Of a stretch of 43,178 bases of DNA, positions 1 through 8,462 are shown one piece after another (positions within the stretch are counted from its first letter, which is position 1; each line of letters opens with the position of its first letter). The notes beneath the pieces are model-generated. The model was not told where the DNA came from. It saw only the letters and a list, made by a program, of their open reading frames with translations, and did no database searches. The translations under genes were made by a program, and so were the position numbers. The DNA comes from Candidatus Gastranaerophilales bacterium (lineage in GTDB: Bacteria; Cyanobacteriota; Vampirovibrionia; Gastranaerophilales; Gastranaerophilaceae): the NCBI GenBank assembly GCA_944324475.1, contig CALUWK010000012.1:1-43178 (forward strand), in the 5' to 3' direction.

Positions 1-1
1 A

Positions 2-75
2 TCGGGATGACAGGATTTGAACCTGCGACCCCCTCGTCCCAAGCGAGGTGCGCTACCAAGCTGCGCTACATCCCG
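2..75 (-). tRNA. tRNA-Pro(UGG)
   Basis: The reverse strand folds into a full 74-nt cloverleaf. The 7-bp acceptor stem is CGGGATG with CATCCCG, and the anticodon arm is CCTCG/CGAGG around the loop CTTGGGA, which gives anticodon TGG. The T loop is TTCAAAT. The discriminator base is A and the CCA end is not encoded. No other gene in the window shares its strand nearby, so it is probably transcribed on its own or with genes beyond position 1. Confidence 0.97.
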
Positions 76-175
76 AAAATATATTCAAATATAGCTATTT
101 ATTGTCAATGATTAATTCTAAGAATAAATAATCAGCTTAATTACTCTAACAACAATATATTTTAAAGTCAATAGA

Positions 176-203
176 TTGACATAAAAAAATATACTTGCAT
201 AAT
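176..203 (+). promoter_or_regulatory. sigma-70-type promoter for the GT9 gene
   Basis: A perfect -35 hexamer TTGACA (176-181) is followed after 16 bp by CATAAT (198-203). The start site predicted from the -10 falls at about 210, which is the A of the ATG of the next gene, so the message may be leaderless or nearly so. Confidence 0.6.
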
Positions 204-209
204 TAAGAT

Positions 210-1217
210 ATGAATTATAAAAATATATTATTTATAAATTATGGCGGTTTGGGAGATGAGATTCTTTTTCTTCCTGCGATTTTTTCGGTTAAAAAAGAAT
301 TTTCAAATGCCAAAATTACCTTGGCTCTTGAACCTCGATCAAAAAGCATTTTTAGTTTAACTGATAATATTAATGAAGTAATTGAAGTAGATATTAAAGC
401 AAAAGGATTATTGAAATATCTAAACATATTAAAGTTTATACTTAAAGCGAGGTCGAAAAAATTTGATTGTGTAATTTCAAGTGGTAAAAGCTTTTTTGTT
501 CCAATAATTCTTTTTTTAATGGGCATTAGAGAAAGAATTGGATATTCAGGAAAAACAGATTTTTTATTAACTAAGAAAGTTAAATTAAATGAAAATCAAT
601 ATGCTGCTAAAATGTACCATGATCTAGTAAAACCAATAGTGAAAAATCTTTATGAAGATCCGTCCATAAATATTCCTAATGATTTAAAATTAAATGATGA
701 TATTCCTAAAGATGGTTATATTGCAATTCATCCTGGAGTTTCTAAGTTATCAATAACTAAAAATATAATAAAGTGCCCAAAATTATCATTTTGGTTGCAA
801 TTAATTGAAGGTCTGTTAATCAAAGGGAAAAAGGTTGTTTTACTTGGTACGAAGGATGATAGCGAATTAATCGAAAAAATATGTAGTTGTGATAGAATAA
901 ATAATCATAAAAATTTTATTAATTACTATAATAAAACTAAAAATCTGTTAGAATTAGCTTTAATTATGAAAAATGCAGATTCTGTAATTTGCGTTGATAG
1001 TGCTCCTTTGCATGTTGCAGTTTGTGTAAATGCCCGCCTTTATGCAATATTTGCCCCGACAAACGAATTAAAATTAGTCCCAAACAGATTAGGAATTGAT
1101 ATAATAAAAAATAATGTTGCTTGCAGACCTTGCTTGTGGCACAAAAGAAAATGCAATTGTGAAAAATCAGAATGTCTCGATATAGATTATAATTTAATAT
1201 TAAATAAAATTAATTGA
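210..1217 (+). CDS. GT9 family glycosyltransferase (heptosyltransferase-like)
   Basis: This 335-residue protein matches the ADP-heptose:LPS heptosyltransferase family (GT9), which transfers heptose or a similar sugar to the LPS core at the inner face of the cytoplasmic membrane. The N-terminal Rossmann motif (ILFINYGGLGDEILFLPA, residues 6-23) is the family signature. The donor-binding half has IAIHPGVS near residue 172 and the CVDSAPLHVAV stretch near residue 261. The tail carries a Cys-rich segment (CRPCLW...CNCEKSEC) common in GT9 proteins. The ATG is preceded only by a weak TAAG; the signature begins at residue 6, so this start is right. Acceptor and donor are not known; a role in LPS core synthesis is inferred from the family and from the lpx/lpt genes at the other end of the window. 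Confidence 0.85.
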   Translation: MNYKNILFINYGGLGDEILFLPAIFSVKKEFSNAKITLALEPRSKSIFSLTDNINEVIEVDIKAKGLLKYLNILKFILKARSKKFDCVISSGKSFFVPIILFLMGIRERIGYSGKTDFLLTKKVKLNENQYAAKMYHDLVKPIVKNLYEDPSINIPNDLKLNDDIPKDGYIAIHPGVSKLSITKNIIKCPKLSFWLQLIEGLLIKGKKVVLLGTKDDSELIEKICSCDRINNHKNFINYYNKTKNLLELALIMKNADSVICVDSAPLHVAVCVNARLYAIFAPTNELKLVPNRLGIDIIKNNVACRPCLWHKRKCNCEKSECLDIDYNLILNKIN

Positions 1218-1233
1218 TTTTAGTTTGGTCTTA

Positions 1234-1262
1234 TTGTAGAATATTAAACGTGAAAATATAAT
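1234..1262 (+). promoter_or_regulatory. promoter for the SLH-domain gene
   Basis: TTGTAG (1234-1239), a 17-bp spacer and a perfect TATAAT (1257-1262). The predicted transcript start near 1269 leaves a leader of about 27 nt that holds the AAGAGG ribosome binding site. Confidence 0.6.
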
Positions 1263-1295
1263 AAAATTAGCCTGTTGTATGAAAAAGAGGTATTA

Positions 1296-2585
1296 ATGAA
1301 AAATTTTTGTAATTTGTTAATTGTTGCCATTGCGTTTATGACAATTAATTCTGTGTTTGCACTTGAAATTATTGATGTTAAAAATAACTATTGGGCAAGC
1401 CAACAGATTGTTAGAGCAATTCAAAACGGTTATATTGGCGTTATTGATGGCAACAAATTTAAACCTGAAGGTTCAATGTCAAGAAGCGAGTTTGTTTATT
1501 CACTTTTAAAGGTTATTAGAAGACAAAACGAGCCACTTGTTCAGAGCACAACTTTTAAAGATGTTAATAATTTAACTCCAAATAAAAGATTCATTGAGTT
1601 ATCAGAACAAATAAGAATGGCTTTTGGTTATCCTGATAAAACTTTTAAACCGGACATTGCAATAAATCATAATGAAACAATGAGCATGATAGCAAATATT
1701 ACTAATGGCCATTATAACGCTACTGATATAACAGGTTTTGCAGATTATAATGAAATTCCTTTATGGGCAAAAAGGCCATATATTAAAAATGTTGCAAATG
1801 GTTTATATGTTAACCATCCTGATGAATCAAGATTTACTCCAAATAATAATTTAACAAGAGCCGAGGCAGCTGTTTTATTTGATAGAATTGCAGCAAATCT
1901 TGATAAAGTTAAAGACGAATTTAAAGATTTGTATGACACTATGTCAAATTCTGGAGATGAAAATGATTTTAATAAATCTGAATTTATTGCGGAAAATACT
2001 TTAAATATTGCGCCTTTTGCGACTAATAATAAAGTTCAAATATATGACAATAAAAAAATAATTGAAGCCGGTAATATTTTAATTGGTACTGCGCTAAATC
2101 CTGTAAAAGCAAGAAAAGATTTAGTGGGACATGAATATGTATTTACTGCTCCAAATGATGTATACACAGAACAAGGAACTTTTTTGTATCCTAAAGGTAC
2201 CGAATTTTACGCGAGGGTTGAAAAAATCGGGTATTCTGCTTGGAGATCAAAACCCGAGCGCTCCAGAGTAATTTTTCATAAATATTCTTTACCAAATGGT
2301 GAAACTTATGATATGGCAGCTGTTCCTTTTACAAAAAATGATAAAGTTATATATGTAAGTGATGTTAAAAATCCAAAAAATATTAAAAATTTAACGAGTT
2401 TTAAATTGTCCCAAAAAGAATATTTGATTGCATGCGCTCATCAAATGGCTCCTTTAATTGAGTATGATATCAAAAATAATAAAACTATTTATATTTTAGT
2501 AACTGGTGACATGGTGATACCTCAATCAGAAGAATATATGAATTTAAGAACCAAAAAAAGTGTTCTTGAAGAAGATGATATATAA
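1296..2585 (+). CDS. SLH-domain envelope protein with signal peptide
   Basis: The 429-residue product is an exported envelope protein. It starts with a clear signal peptide (MKNFCNLLIVAIAFMTINSV, then FA before LEI), followed by three SLH repeats at roughly residues 25-75, 85-135 and 145-200 (conserved pattern: D...W....I......G...G...F.P...msR.E). SLH domains bind pyruvylated or polyamine-modified wall polymers and in cyanobacteria-like cells tie the outer membrane to peptidoglycan. The C-terminal 200 residues are a soluble domain I do not recognise; no porin barrel is evident. I chose ATG 1296, not the in-frame TTG at 1275, because AAGAGG lies 5 nt upstream of it and the signal peptide begins there. 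It has its own promoter and a strong terminator after it. Confidence 0.88.
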   Translation: MKNFCNLLIVAIAFMTINSVFALEIIDVKNNYWASQQIVRAIQNGYIGVIDGNKFKPEGSMSRSEFVYSLLKVIRRQNEPLVQSTTFKDVNNLTPNKRFIELSEQIRMAFGYPDKTFKPDIAINHNETMSMIANITNGHYNATDITGFADYNEIPLWAKRPYIKNVANGLYVNHPDESRFTPNNNLTRAEAAVLFDRIAANLDKVKDEFKDLYDTMSNSGDENDFNKSEFIAENTLNIAPFATNNKVQIYDNKKIIEAGNILIGTALNPVKARKDLVGHEYVFTAPNDVYTEQGTFLYPKGTEFYARVEKIGYSAWRSKPERSRVIFHKYSLPNGETYDMAAVPFTKNDKVIYVSDVKNPKNIKNLTSFKLSQKEYLIACAHQMAPLIEYDIKNNKTIYILVTGDMVIPQSEEYMNLRTKKSVLEEDDI

Positions 2586-2590
2586 ATTGA

Positions 2591-2625
2591 AAATCACCCC
2601 TTGAATTTCAAGGGGTGATTTTTTA
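2591..2625. terminator. bidirectional intrinsic terminator
   Basis: AAATCACCCCTTGAA pairs perfectly with TTCAAGGGGTGATTT and a T-run follows on the plus strand; the reverse strand also reads into a T-rich stretch. It lies between two convergent genes, the SLH gene and the glycine-rich gene, and can end both. Confidence 0.9.
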
Positions 2626-2633
2626 GATTTATT

Positions 2634-3266
2634 TTACTTAAATATTGTTTTTATAATACCTACTGCTATTCCAATTCCGCCACCAATTGCTGCGCCAACA
2701 GGTGCTAATGTACCACCGGTCATAATTCCAGCTATTGTTGCACCTGCAGCAGCATAGCTTGCTCCATTTGAAAGAGCTGCACCTATTCCTTCAACAATTT
2801 TGTCTTTTATATCGGTGTTTTGTCCTGCTAATTTCGCTGTTACTTCGGCGTTTGATTTTCCGTTAGCAAACAGTCCATAAATTGGAATACCTTCAATTAA
2901 TCCTGTAACAAATGGTGATGATGTTGTTTTTTCGGTTGTTTCCAATAAAGTTGTTCCAGTTGCATTTGCGTATGCATCATTTAAAATCGAGCTTACCTGT
3001 GAATCTGTTAAAGAATATCCGTAATTTCCTGTAGTTGTTTGAACATCATCTATTAAGCTGTCATATAAATTAAGAGCTTTATTGATTTTACCTTTTTTAA
3101 AATAATTGTTGATAATTTCAATATCTGAAGAATAACCAGATGTAATGTCTCTTGCTACTCTATTGATGTTTGTACTAGATGCAACTCGATTGCCTGAAAA
3201 ACCTCCACTATATCCACTACCATAATATGAGCCTGTATTTAGAGTAAGTCCTCCATATAGTGTCAT
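2634..3266 (-). CDS. glycine-rich hypothetical protein with C-terminal glycine-zipper segment
   Basis: This 210-residue protein has no family I recognise. The N-terminus is rich in Gly, Ser and Tyr (residues 1-25). The middle (about 40-110) looks helical, with a stretch reading INKALNLYDSLIDDVQ that could be one helix-turn-helix repeat. The last 50 residues are a hydrophobic Gly/Ala segment with spaced glycines (AGATIAGIMTGG, GAAIGGGIGIAVG), like a glycine zipper that inserts in or spans a membrane. There is no cleavable signal peptide. The start is supported by GGAGG (3273-3277) 6 nt before the ATG. It is monocistronic: the next gene on this strand is beyond the tRNA, and the terminator at 2591-2625 closes it. 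Confidence 0.75.
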   Translation of the reverse strand: MTLYGGLTLNTGSYYGSGYSGGFSGNRVASSTNINRVARDITSGYSSDIEIINNYFKKGKINKALNLYDSLIDDVQTTTGNYGYSLTDSQVSSILNDAYANATGTTLLETTEKTTSSPFVTGLIEGIPIYGLFANGKSNAEVTAKLAGQNTDIKDKIVEGIGAALSNGASYAAAGATIAGIMTGGTLAPVGAAIGGGIGIAVGIIKTIFK

Positions 3267-3394
3267 AACTAACCTCCGTATAATTTAAACTAACCTACAT
3301 AGTAATAAAGTTTTTTTTTGTTGATTTATTGCTTTTTCTTTAGATATTGTTAACATTTCTTAATATTTTTATAAAAATTTATTATAAAAAAGAC

Positions 3395-3423
3395 TTGAAA
3401 AAAAATCTTGTAATTGGTACAAT
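3395..3423 (+). promoter_or_regulatory. promoter for the CAU tRNA
   Basis: TTGAAA (3395-3400), 17-bp spacer, TACAAT (3418-3423). The predicted start near 3430 is about 32 nt upstream of the mature tRNA. Confidence 0.6.
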
Positions 3424-3461
3424 TCTTTTGTTGCAGTTAATCGCAGTGCAATATGCGTCAA

Positions 3462-3533
3462 GGGCCTGTGGCGCAGCGGTAGCGCAGAGGACTCATAATC
3501 CTTTGGTCGTGGGTTCGAATCCCTCCGGGCCCA
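3462..3533 (+). tRNA. tRNA with CAU anticodon (elongator Met or lysidine-type Ile2)
   Basis: A 72-nt cloverleaf with acceptor stem GGGCCTG/CGGGCCC, anticodon loop CTCATAA (CAT), T loop TTCGAAT and discriminator A; CCA is not encoded. The T stem has one T-T mismatch. The acceptor stem starts G-C and is unlike an initiator, so this is either elongator Met or the minor Ile tRNA modified by TilS. C4-G69 and C5-G68 pairs are present, which favour TilS recognition in the E. coli system. I cannot settle it from sequence alone. Confidence 0.93.
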
Positions 3534-3538
3534 ATCTT

Positions 3539-3566
3539 AACTCCTGTTTTGGGAGTTTTATTTTTA
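3539..3566 (+). terminator. intrinsic terminator after the tRNA
   Basis: AACTCC (3539-3544) and GGAGTT (3552-3557) form a 6-bp stem with a 7-nt loop, followed by TTATTTTTAT. Confidence 0.75.
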
Positions 3567-3910
3567 TGGTTATTTTAATGTAATTGTAATTTAACAACCA
3601 GATTGATTTGTTGTGAGGGATACTTTGATTATTTTAGCTTTGCCCGCTATGTTAGGGTATTTTCAGGTTGGAAAATTATGATAATCCACAAAAATAAAAT
3701 TTTTATTTTAATTAACTAAAAATGTATGTTTTAATTAAGAATTTTATTCAATTAAATTGCTCTGCATTGGTTTAAATTAATAATATTGACATATTAAAAC
3801 AATAAAAACTTCATAACAGAGAGTGCAAAATTGTCAAATCTAGCTAGAGTTGATATCACAAAAGCATTTTAAAACTTGAAAGCTAAACATACCTAAAAAG
3901 ATTTTTATAT
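3567..3910. other. 344-bp intergenic stretch without a clear gene
   Basis: No convincing gene is present. Two short readable plus-strand fragments stand out: a GTG-started 22-codon hydrophobic frame at about 3613-3681 (...LALPAMLGYFQVGK, then stop) and a short frame near 3831-3872 (SNLARVDITKAF, then stop). Neither has a family match I can name; they may be decayed gene remnants or chance. A TTGACA at 3786-3791 has only a poor -10 after it. Confidence 0.4.
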
Positions 3911-3950
3911 ACAAAGACAGATGATTTTCATATTCCTCATCTGTCTTTGT
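3911..3950 (-). terminator. long hairpin 3' of the nucleotidyltransferase-like gene
   Basis: A perfect 14-bp inverted repeat (ACAAAGACAGATGA, 12-nt loop, TCATCTGTCTTTGT) lies 13 bp past the stop codon. On the reverse strand it is followed by A/T-rich sequence but not by an immediate U-tract, so it is a terminator or an mRNA 3'-end stabiliser. Confidence 0.6.
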
Positions 3951-3962
3951 AGGGTTGTATAA

Positions 3963-5183
3963 TTAAATATTTGTATCAATGTGTGTTACTGTTGTCACAC
4001 CATCAACTGTTTTAATTCCTTTTAGTGCTTGAGTTGCATTTTGCGCACTACCATATTTATTAACAGCGTCTTCTGAGGCAAGTAGGGTATGACCGTCATA
4101 TATTTTTGCAGCAGAATAGCGAATTTGTTGTTGCATGGGTTCAGGCAGACAAGATAGAAAATGACCTTTTTGGTATTCTCCTAAGGTTCTATACAATGCT
4201 TGTGGTTCACCGGCATCTTCCCAAGTATCAATTATTCTAACGCTGCAATTTTCTTTACCATACTTAGCTTGAACTTTTTCGCAAGCGGCAGAAAAATCAT
4301 AAGGTTCTTTTGCGCTTCTTGCGATAAATCCTTTAGATGGATCGGCTTTTGTCTCTGGTTTTTCTTCTTGGCTGATTATTTCATCCAAAAGCCATTCCAT
4401 AGCTTCCTTTTTAATTACAAACATCCCCGTATTTGCTATACATTTACCATCTTCTGTTGCAAATCTGAGTGCGGAATCTACTGTTTTAGGTTTTTCAACA
4501 AACCCATCAAGCTTCATAATTTTGTCTGAATCTGTTTCTTCAACTTTTAATACTCCGAATCTGTTAATAACTTCTTCAGGTTCTCTTTCTACACCAATTA
4601 GTCCCATTTTTTGGTTTGGATCATTTATGATGTCTTTGCAAAATCTTAATAGTTCAAAAGGATCGTTTTTATCTGTATCAAAAAGATTGTCGCCACACAT
4701 AACTATAACATTTTTTTGTTCAAGCCCTTGTTGTCTTAATTTCTTTGCTTCATCAACAACCTCTGCAAAAGAGCCTTGTGCAACTTCTGCGTTTTTCCTT
4801 ATTAATCCTTTGTCATCAATCATAGGTGATGCCATTGCCATTGGTAAATCTAACATGTGTAAATGCTTGCCTGTTGGAATCCCGTTTCTGTTTAATAAAA
4901 TCATACTGTAGCTAATTTTGTTCACTAATTCGCCTTGTGTTTGAGCAAGTTCTTTGAATCTTGAACCTGAACCTGCAGCAAGAACAAATGTATTCGTATC
5001 TGGAATTAAACTTTTGAATTCCTGGGAAGCTTCTAATTTAGAAATCCTTTCTGAAATTGGTTTAAAAGGTTTGATTACTTCTTTTTCAACAAAGTCACCA
5101 TTGTTTTTGGTTGAAGTTGTAACATAAACTGATGAAAATGACGGTACAGAGCTATAAGACTGATTGGTAAAATTGACTTTCAT
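3963..5183 (-). CDS. sugar-nucleotidyltransferase-like protein with N-terminal extension
   Basis: The 406-residue protein has a nucleotide-sugar pyrophosphorylase fold from about residue 65 to 345. It has the glycine-rich LAAGSGSRF loop (68-76), VIVMCGDNLFD with the metal-binding Asp, RFGVLKVE, DGFVEKPK, a NTGMFVI stretch and DTWEDAGEP. It would join a sugar 1-phosphate to a nucleotide. The neighbour upstream on the same strand is a glycogen-synthase-like protein, so ADP-glucose formation is the natural guess, but the loop after the glycine motif departs from classical GlgC (no clear PK...P signature), so I leave the symbol empty. Residues 1-60 are an extra, low-complexity leader (VNFTNQSYSSVPSF) not found in the standard enzymes. 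The ribosome binding site is weak (AAGGA about 10 nt upstream). The synthase gene has its own terminator, so this gene probably has its own promoter. Confidence 0.75.
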   Translation of the reverse strand: MKVNFTNQSYSSVPSFSSVYVTTSTKNNGDFVEKEVIKPFKPISERISKLEASQEFKSLIPDTNTFVLAAGSGSRFKELAQTQGELVNKISYSMILLNRNGIPTGKHLHMLDLPMAMASPMIDDKGLIRKNAEVAQGSFAEVVDEAKKLRQQGLEQKNVIVMCGDNLFDTDKNDPFELLRFCKDIINDPNQKMGLIGVEREPEEVINRFGVLKVEETDSDKIMKLDGFVEKPKTVDSALRFATEDGKCIANTGMFVIKKEAMEWLLDEIISQEEKPETKADPSKGFIARSAKEPYDFSAACEKVQAKYGKENCSVRIIDTWEDAGEPQALYRTLGEYQKGHFLSCLPEPMQQQIRYSAAKIYDGHTLLASEDAVNKYGSAQNATQALKGIKTVDGVTTVTHIDTNI

Positions 5184-5298
5184 ATTTTCTCTTTCCTTAT
5201 TCTAACAACACACCCCTATTAGACCATACAAAAAATAATTTTACTATTTTTTAATAATTAATTTTACAAAAGTTTAATATTTGTGTTTTTAATTACAT

Positions 5299-5330
5299 AA
5301 AAAATAAGCTCCTGTAGGAGCTTATTTTTT
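5299..5330 (-). terminator. intrinsic terminator of the glycogen-synthase-like gene
   Basis: A perfect 14-bp stem (AAAAAATAAGCTCC/GGAGCTTATTTTTT) with a 4-nt loop lies 17 bp after the stop of the gene at 5347-8241. It has T-runs on both strands and could work in either direction. Confidence 0.9.
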
Positions 5331-5346
5331 ATATTAAATGAATGAA

Positions 5347-8241
5347 TTATATGGTATCTTGAATTGCTATATCTATTAAATTGTTTCTATCAAAGCCAAA
5401 TTTATCGGTATATTCGAATAAAGCACCTTTTTTTCCTGATTGCGCCCAGCTAAAATCTTGTTTAAGGTCATTTTGCACCATTTTTTTGTAGCTGTTTGGT
5501 TTTTCATAGTACATTTTCAGAGCTTCAACCAGTTTCTCATAGAACGATTCTTCTGAAATTTCTGGTGCAATAAAGCCTGTAATTCCATCTTTTACTGTAT
5601 CTTTGAATCCACCAGTATTTGTAACTATTACAGGTGTACCTTTTGCAAAACATTCACCTTGAATTAAACCGCAGGGTTCATAGGTTGATGGAGCGCAGAA
5701 AAATGCACTTGCAGACATAATTGCGGGATTTGGCAGATTGCCTTTTAGGGCAATTACATGATCGACTCTTGCTTTATTGGTGCCATAATCAGGATTTTTT
5801 AAATCATCTAAGTGTTTTAGTTCTTCCGCACTTTCAGATGGACCACCAACCAAGAAATATGGCATAGGCTTATTCGGGAATTCTTTTTCCCAATTATCAA
5901 AAAGTCTAAATATTGCTCCTTTTAATATGCCAAGTCCTTTCTGGGATGTTAATCTGTGCGCAAAAGAAATTAATGGTGCTTCCATGAAATCTTGTTCAGA
6001 TATATTCATATTGCCTGCGTCAGGTCGGACTACTTCGGGTCCATTGCTATAATTTTTATCAATTAAAATAGGTTTAATGTAAGCATGGTAAAATCTGCGC
6101 TTGTTTTCTTTTCTAAGTTGCATAACGGTATTAATATCAGTGTTTTTATCATATTTTTCAAGCACTAAACCGTTAACAAAATTCTTGGTTGATACAGCAT
6201 TCATATCAACTTTATCTTTGTCAAGTCCGTTGACTATGCCTGAGATTGTTCCTGTATTTTTTCTTATATTTAATAATGGGTACAAGATACCAGATTTCAT
6301 TGGATCAATTATAATCTCATTTGCATAATTTTTAGATACTGGAACAAACCAATCTGATAACGCAACTCCATTAAATAAATGATTAAAATGTTTGTCGGCA
6401 GTGGATCTTTTCATCAGGACTGTATTACACATATCATCATTTTCGCCCATAATTCCACTGTGTGCGTTTTCAGTTATTGCTATTGCGTAGCTATCATATA
6501 GTGTATTGATTATATTTTCGGTAACTTTATTTTTGCTTAAGAGACTTCCTGAACCGTCGTTAGATTTTCCTTGGCATCCGAGATTATGCCCTATCATTAA
6601 TAATGGCATGTCTTTAAGTGCTGTATAGGTATTTTTTGGTATTTCTTTATAGTTGTATTCCATTGGAGCTCTGTAGCGTAATAAACCTGCCATTGAACCT
6701 GCATGCCAATCGTTTAGTATCATTGAATTAGGAGCTTTCAATTTATTAAATGCTTCTTCATCGCAAATTTCCATATCCGAAATGCCGCTCATGGCTTTTT
6801 CATTATTATTAAGTGCTAGATTGACTTTTAATTTTGCTAACTTATATACAGCCTTTGTAAACAGTGTAAATCTTTCCGTTTCTTCGGCATTGGTTGTAGA
6901 ATCATAAATATTTTCATTAAAATAATTTGAACTTTTTACGAAAATTAGTTGTTTTTTCTTGTCTTGAGACCCTTCAATATTCAATTCCGTCATGTAATAT
7001 TCAATTTGCTCTGGTTTGGTTATTCCGTTTCTATATACATGTGTAGTTGTTGAAGCAATTTTTGTTAAATTGAATTTTTGACCGTTATACTTATATTCAT
7101 ATTTGTTTCCTGGGAGTTTTCTAAATTCGGCTTGATTTTTCTTTAAATACATAGGAATAAATGTCGGTGCATCAATTCCAAGTTTTGTAAAGTTATTTTG
7201 TAAATCAACAGGAACTACGCCAAGTCCCCCTGTTTTTATTGGAGCATACTCTGCAGTGAGACACCAAAGCGATTCTAATTGTGGGAATCTTTCTTTATAT
7301 GCAATAATATCACTTACAGTGTCCTTTGCTGACCTTTTATTTCTTATAATTGCAGCATTTCTTATTGATTCAAGCGCCTCATCTGACCTAGTAAGATCTA
7401 TTTTTTTAGGATAATTTACTACTTGTAGTAAATTTAGATCATAATGTTTTACTGTATATGTCTCCATAATCGGATTTAATCCGCCTTCAGTTATTGCTAG
7501 TGCACGATTTGCTTTATCTGATGCTATATTAATTGAATCTTGCACTCTATGCATTCTTTCACTAGTGTCATTTGCTGTGTTTTCTGCGTTTGTTGCCCTT
7601 GATCTTGCTTCGCTTGCTGAATTTCTTGCATCTCTAGCCATAATTATAGCGTCTTGCGCTTTTGAATTTAGTTCGTTTAATTGTCCGTTTAAATTTTTTT
7701 GCGCATCTACAATTTCAGTTGCATCTTTTGTAGCATCGTTAATTTCTCTTTCTGAAAAACCGCTCTGTAATAATCTTTCACGATTATTTTTTATAAATTC
7801 ACTAATGCCAAAACCGGTGCCCATTCCTAAAAGAATTGTCGTAAGTCGAGCTTTTGGAGGTACCATTTTTTCTGTCGAAGGAGTTGCATTGCTTAAAGCA
7901 GTTTGAACAGCTTGTTCAATTTTTTCTGAAATATCATTTTGTACTTTATCGGCAATTTTTGTAGATGATTTTTTTGCTGCAATAATGGCTGTTGGAATTG
8001 TTATAATTGAAGTAATGATTGCTATAATGCCGCCATTTTCTTTTAAAAATGATTTAACTTTATTTCCGTTTGAAAAAGAATCTTCTTTTGTTTGCTGAGC
8101 TAAAATTGGATTTTCTTCTGAATTATTTTTATTTTGAGAGGTTGGATAAGTAGTGGCAGTGCTATCTTTTTTAATGTTTGCAAGTTTAAGATTCGAATTT
8201 AAGCTGTTCGATTTAAAACTTATCTTTTGTACTGATTGCAT
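5347..8241 (-). CDS. GT5 glycogen/starch synthase with membrane-anchor and coiled-coil extension
   Basis: The 964-residue protein is about twice the length of bacterial GlgA. The C-terminal part from about residue 323 is a GT5 synthase: SLWCLTAEYAPIKTGGLG (334-341 holds the KTGG loop that binds ADP-glucose), a central LNDWHAGSMAG stretch, SFAHRLTSQKGLG at the start of the second Rossmann domain, and the EPCGLIQGE (EX7E) catalytic signature before TPVIVTNTGGFKDTV. The usual D after KTGGLG is V here. Residues 1-60 are a polar leader with KISFKSN. Residues 71-90 and 132-150 are hydrophobic segments able to span a membrane, and about 155-250 is an Ala/Arg-rich helical coiled coil. The product would make alpha-1,4-glucan from a nucleotide glucose, probably at a membrane. 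GGGAGG lies 7 nt before the ATG. Confidence 0.88.
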   Translation of the reverse strand: MQSVQKISFKSNSLNSNLKLANIKKDSTATTYPTSQNKNNSEENPILAQQTKEDSFSNGNKVKSFLKENGGIIAIITSIITIPTAIIAAKKSSTKIADKVQNDISEKIEQAVQTALSNATPSTEKMVPPKARLTTILLGMGTGFGISEFIKNNRERLLQSGFSEREINDATKDATEIVDAQKNLNGQLNELNSKAQDAIIMARDARNSASEARSRATNAENTANDTSERMHRVQDSINIASDKANRALAITEGGLNPIMETYTVKHYDLNLLQVVNYPKKIDLTRSDEALESIRNAAIIRNKRSAKDTVSDIIAYKERFPQLESLWCLTAEYAPIKTGGLGVVPVDLQNNFTKLGIDAPTFIPMYLKKNQAEFRKLPGNKYEYKYNGQKFNLTKIASTTTHVYRNGITKPEQIEYYMTELNIEGSQDKKKQLIFVKSSNYFNENIYDSTTNAEETERFTLFTKAVYKLAKLKVNLALNNNEKAMSGISDMEICDEEAFNKLKAPNSMILNDWHAGSMAGLLRYRAPMEYNYKEIPKNTYTALKDMPLLMIGHNLGCQGKSNDGSGSLLSKNKVTENIINTLYDSYAIAITENAHSGIMGENDDMCNTVLMKRSTADKHFNHLFNGVALSDWFVPVSKNYANEIIIDPMKSGILYPLLNIRKNTGTISGIVNGLDKDKVDMNAVSTKNFVNGLVLEKYDKNTDINTVMQLRKENKRRFYHAYIKPILIDKNYSNGPEVVRPDAGNMNISEQDFMEAPLISFAHRLTSQKGLGILKGAIFRLFDNWEKEFPNKPMPYFLVGGPSESAEELKHLDDLKNPDYGTNKARVDHVIALKGNLPNPAIMSASAFFCAPSTYEPCGLIQGECFAKGTPVIVTNTGGFKDTVKDGITGFIAPEISEESFYEKLVEALKMYYEKPNSYKKMVQNDLKQDFSWAQSGKKGALFEYTDKFGFDRNNLIDIAIQDTI

Positions 8242-8352
8242 AAAAAACCTCCCATAGCCTGCTTGCTAAATATACAAACGGGCTTAAAAATATTATTTGC
8301 TATTAACAACACAACAACTATACATTTCGTTACAAAGTAACTAATTTCTTTT

Positions 8353-8381
8353 TTTGTAGCATGAAACAATTAGCATGTCAA
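8353..8381 (-). promoter_or_regulatory. promoter for the glycogen-synthase-like gene
   Basis: On the reverse strand TTGACA (8381-8376), a 17-bp spacer and TACAAA (8358-8353). The leader is about 105 nt and begins with a small hairpin (GTTAC-TTT-GTAAC). Confidence 0.6.
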
Positions 8382-8462
8382 TTAACTTATTTAGATAGTC
8401 ATTCTTGTATTGTTTTTTTTAAAAAAATAGATTATTATATTGCCTCTGTTGAGTAATTGTTT

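Noticed and set aside
3347-3583. 78-codon plus-strand frame
   Set aside because: It runs through the CAU tRNA and its terminator and has no family features; a chance frame.
3786-3816. Promoter with TTGACA in the intergenic gap
   Set aside because: No acceptable -10 hexamer at 16-18 bp and no gene downstream on that strand.
4200-4911. Two plus-strand frames of 109 and 129 codons
   Set aside because: Antisense to the nucleotidyltransferase-like gene, with no starts or motifs of their own.
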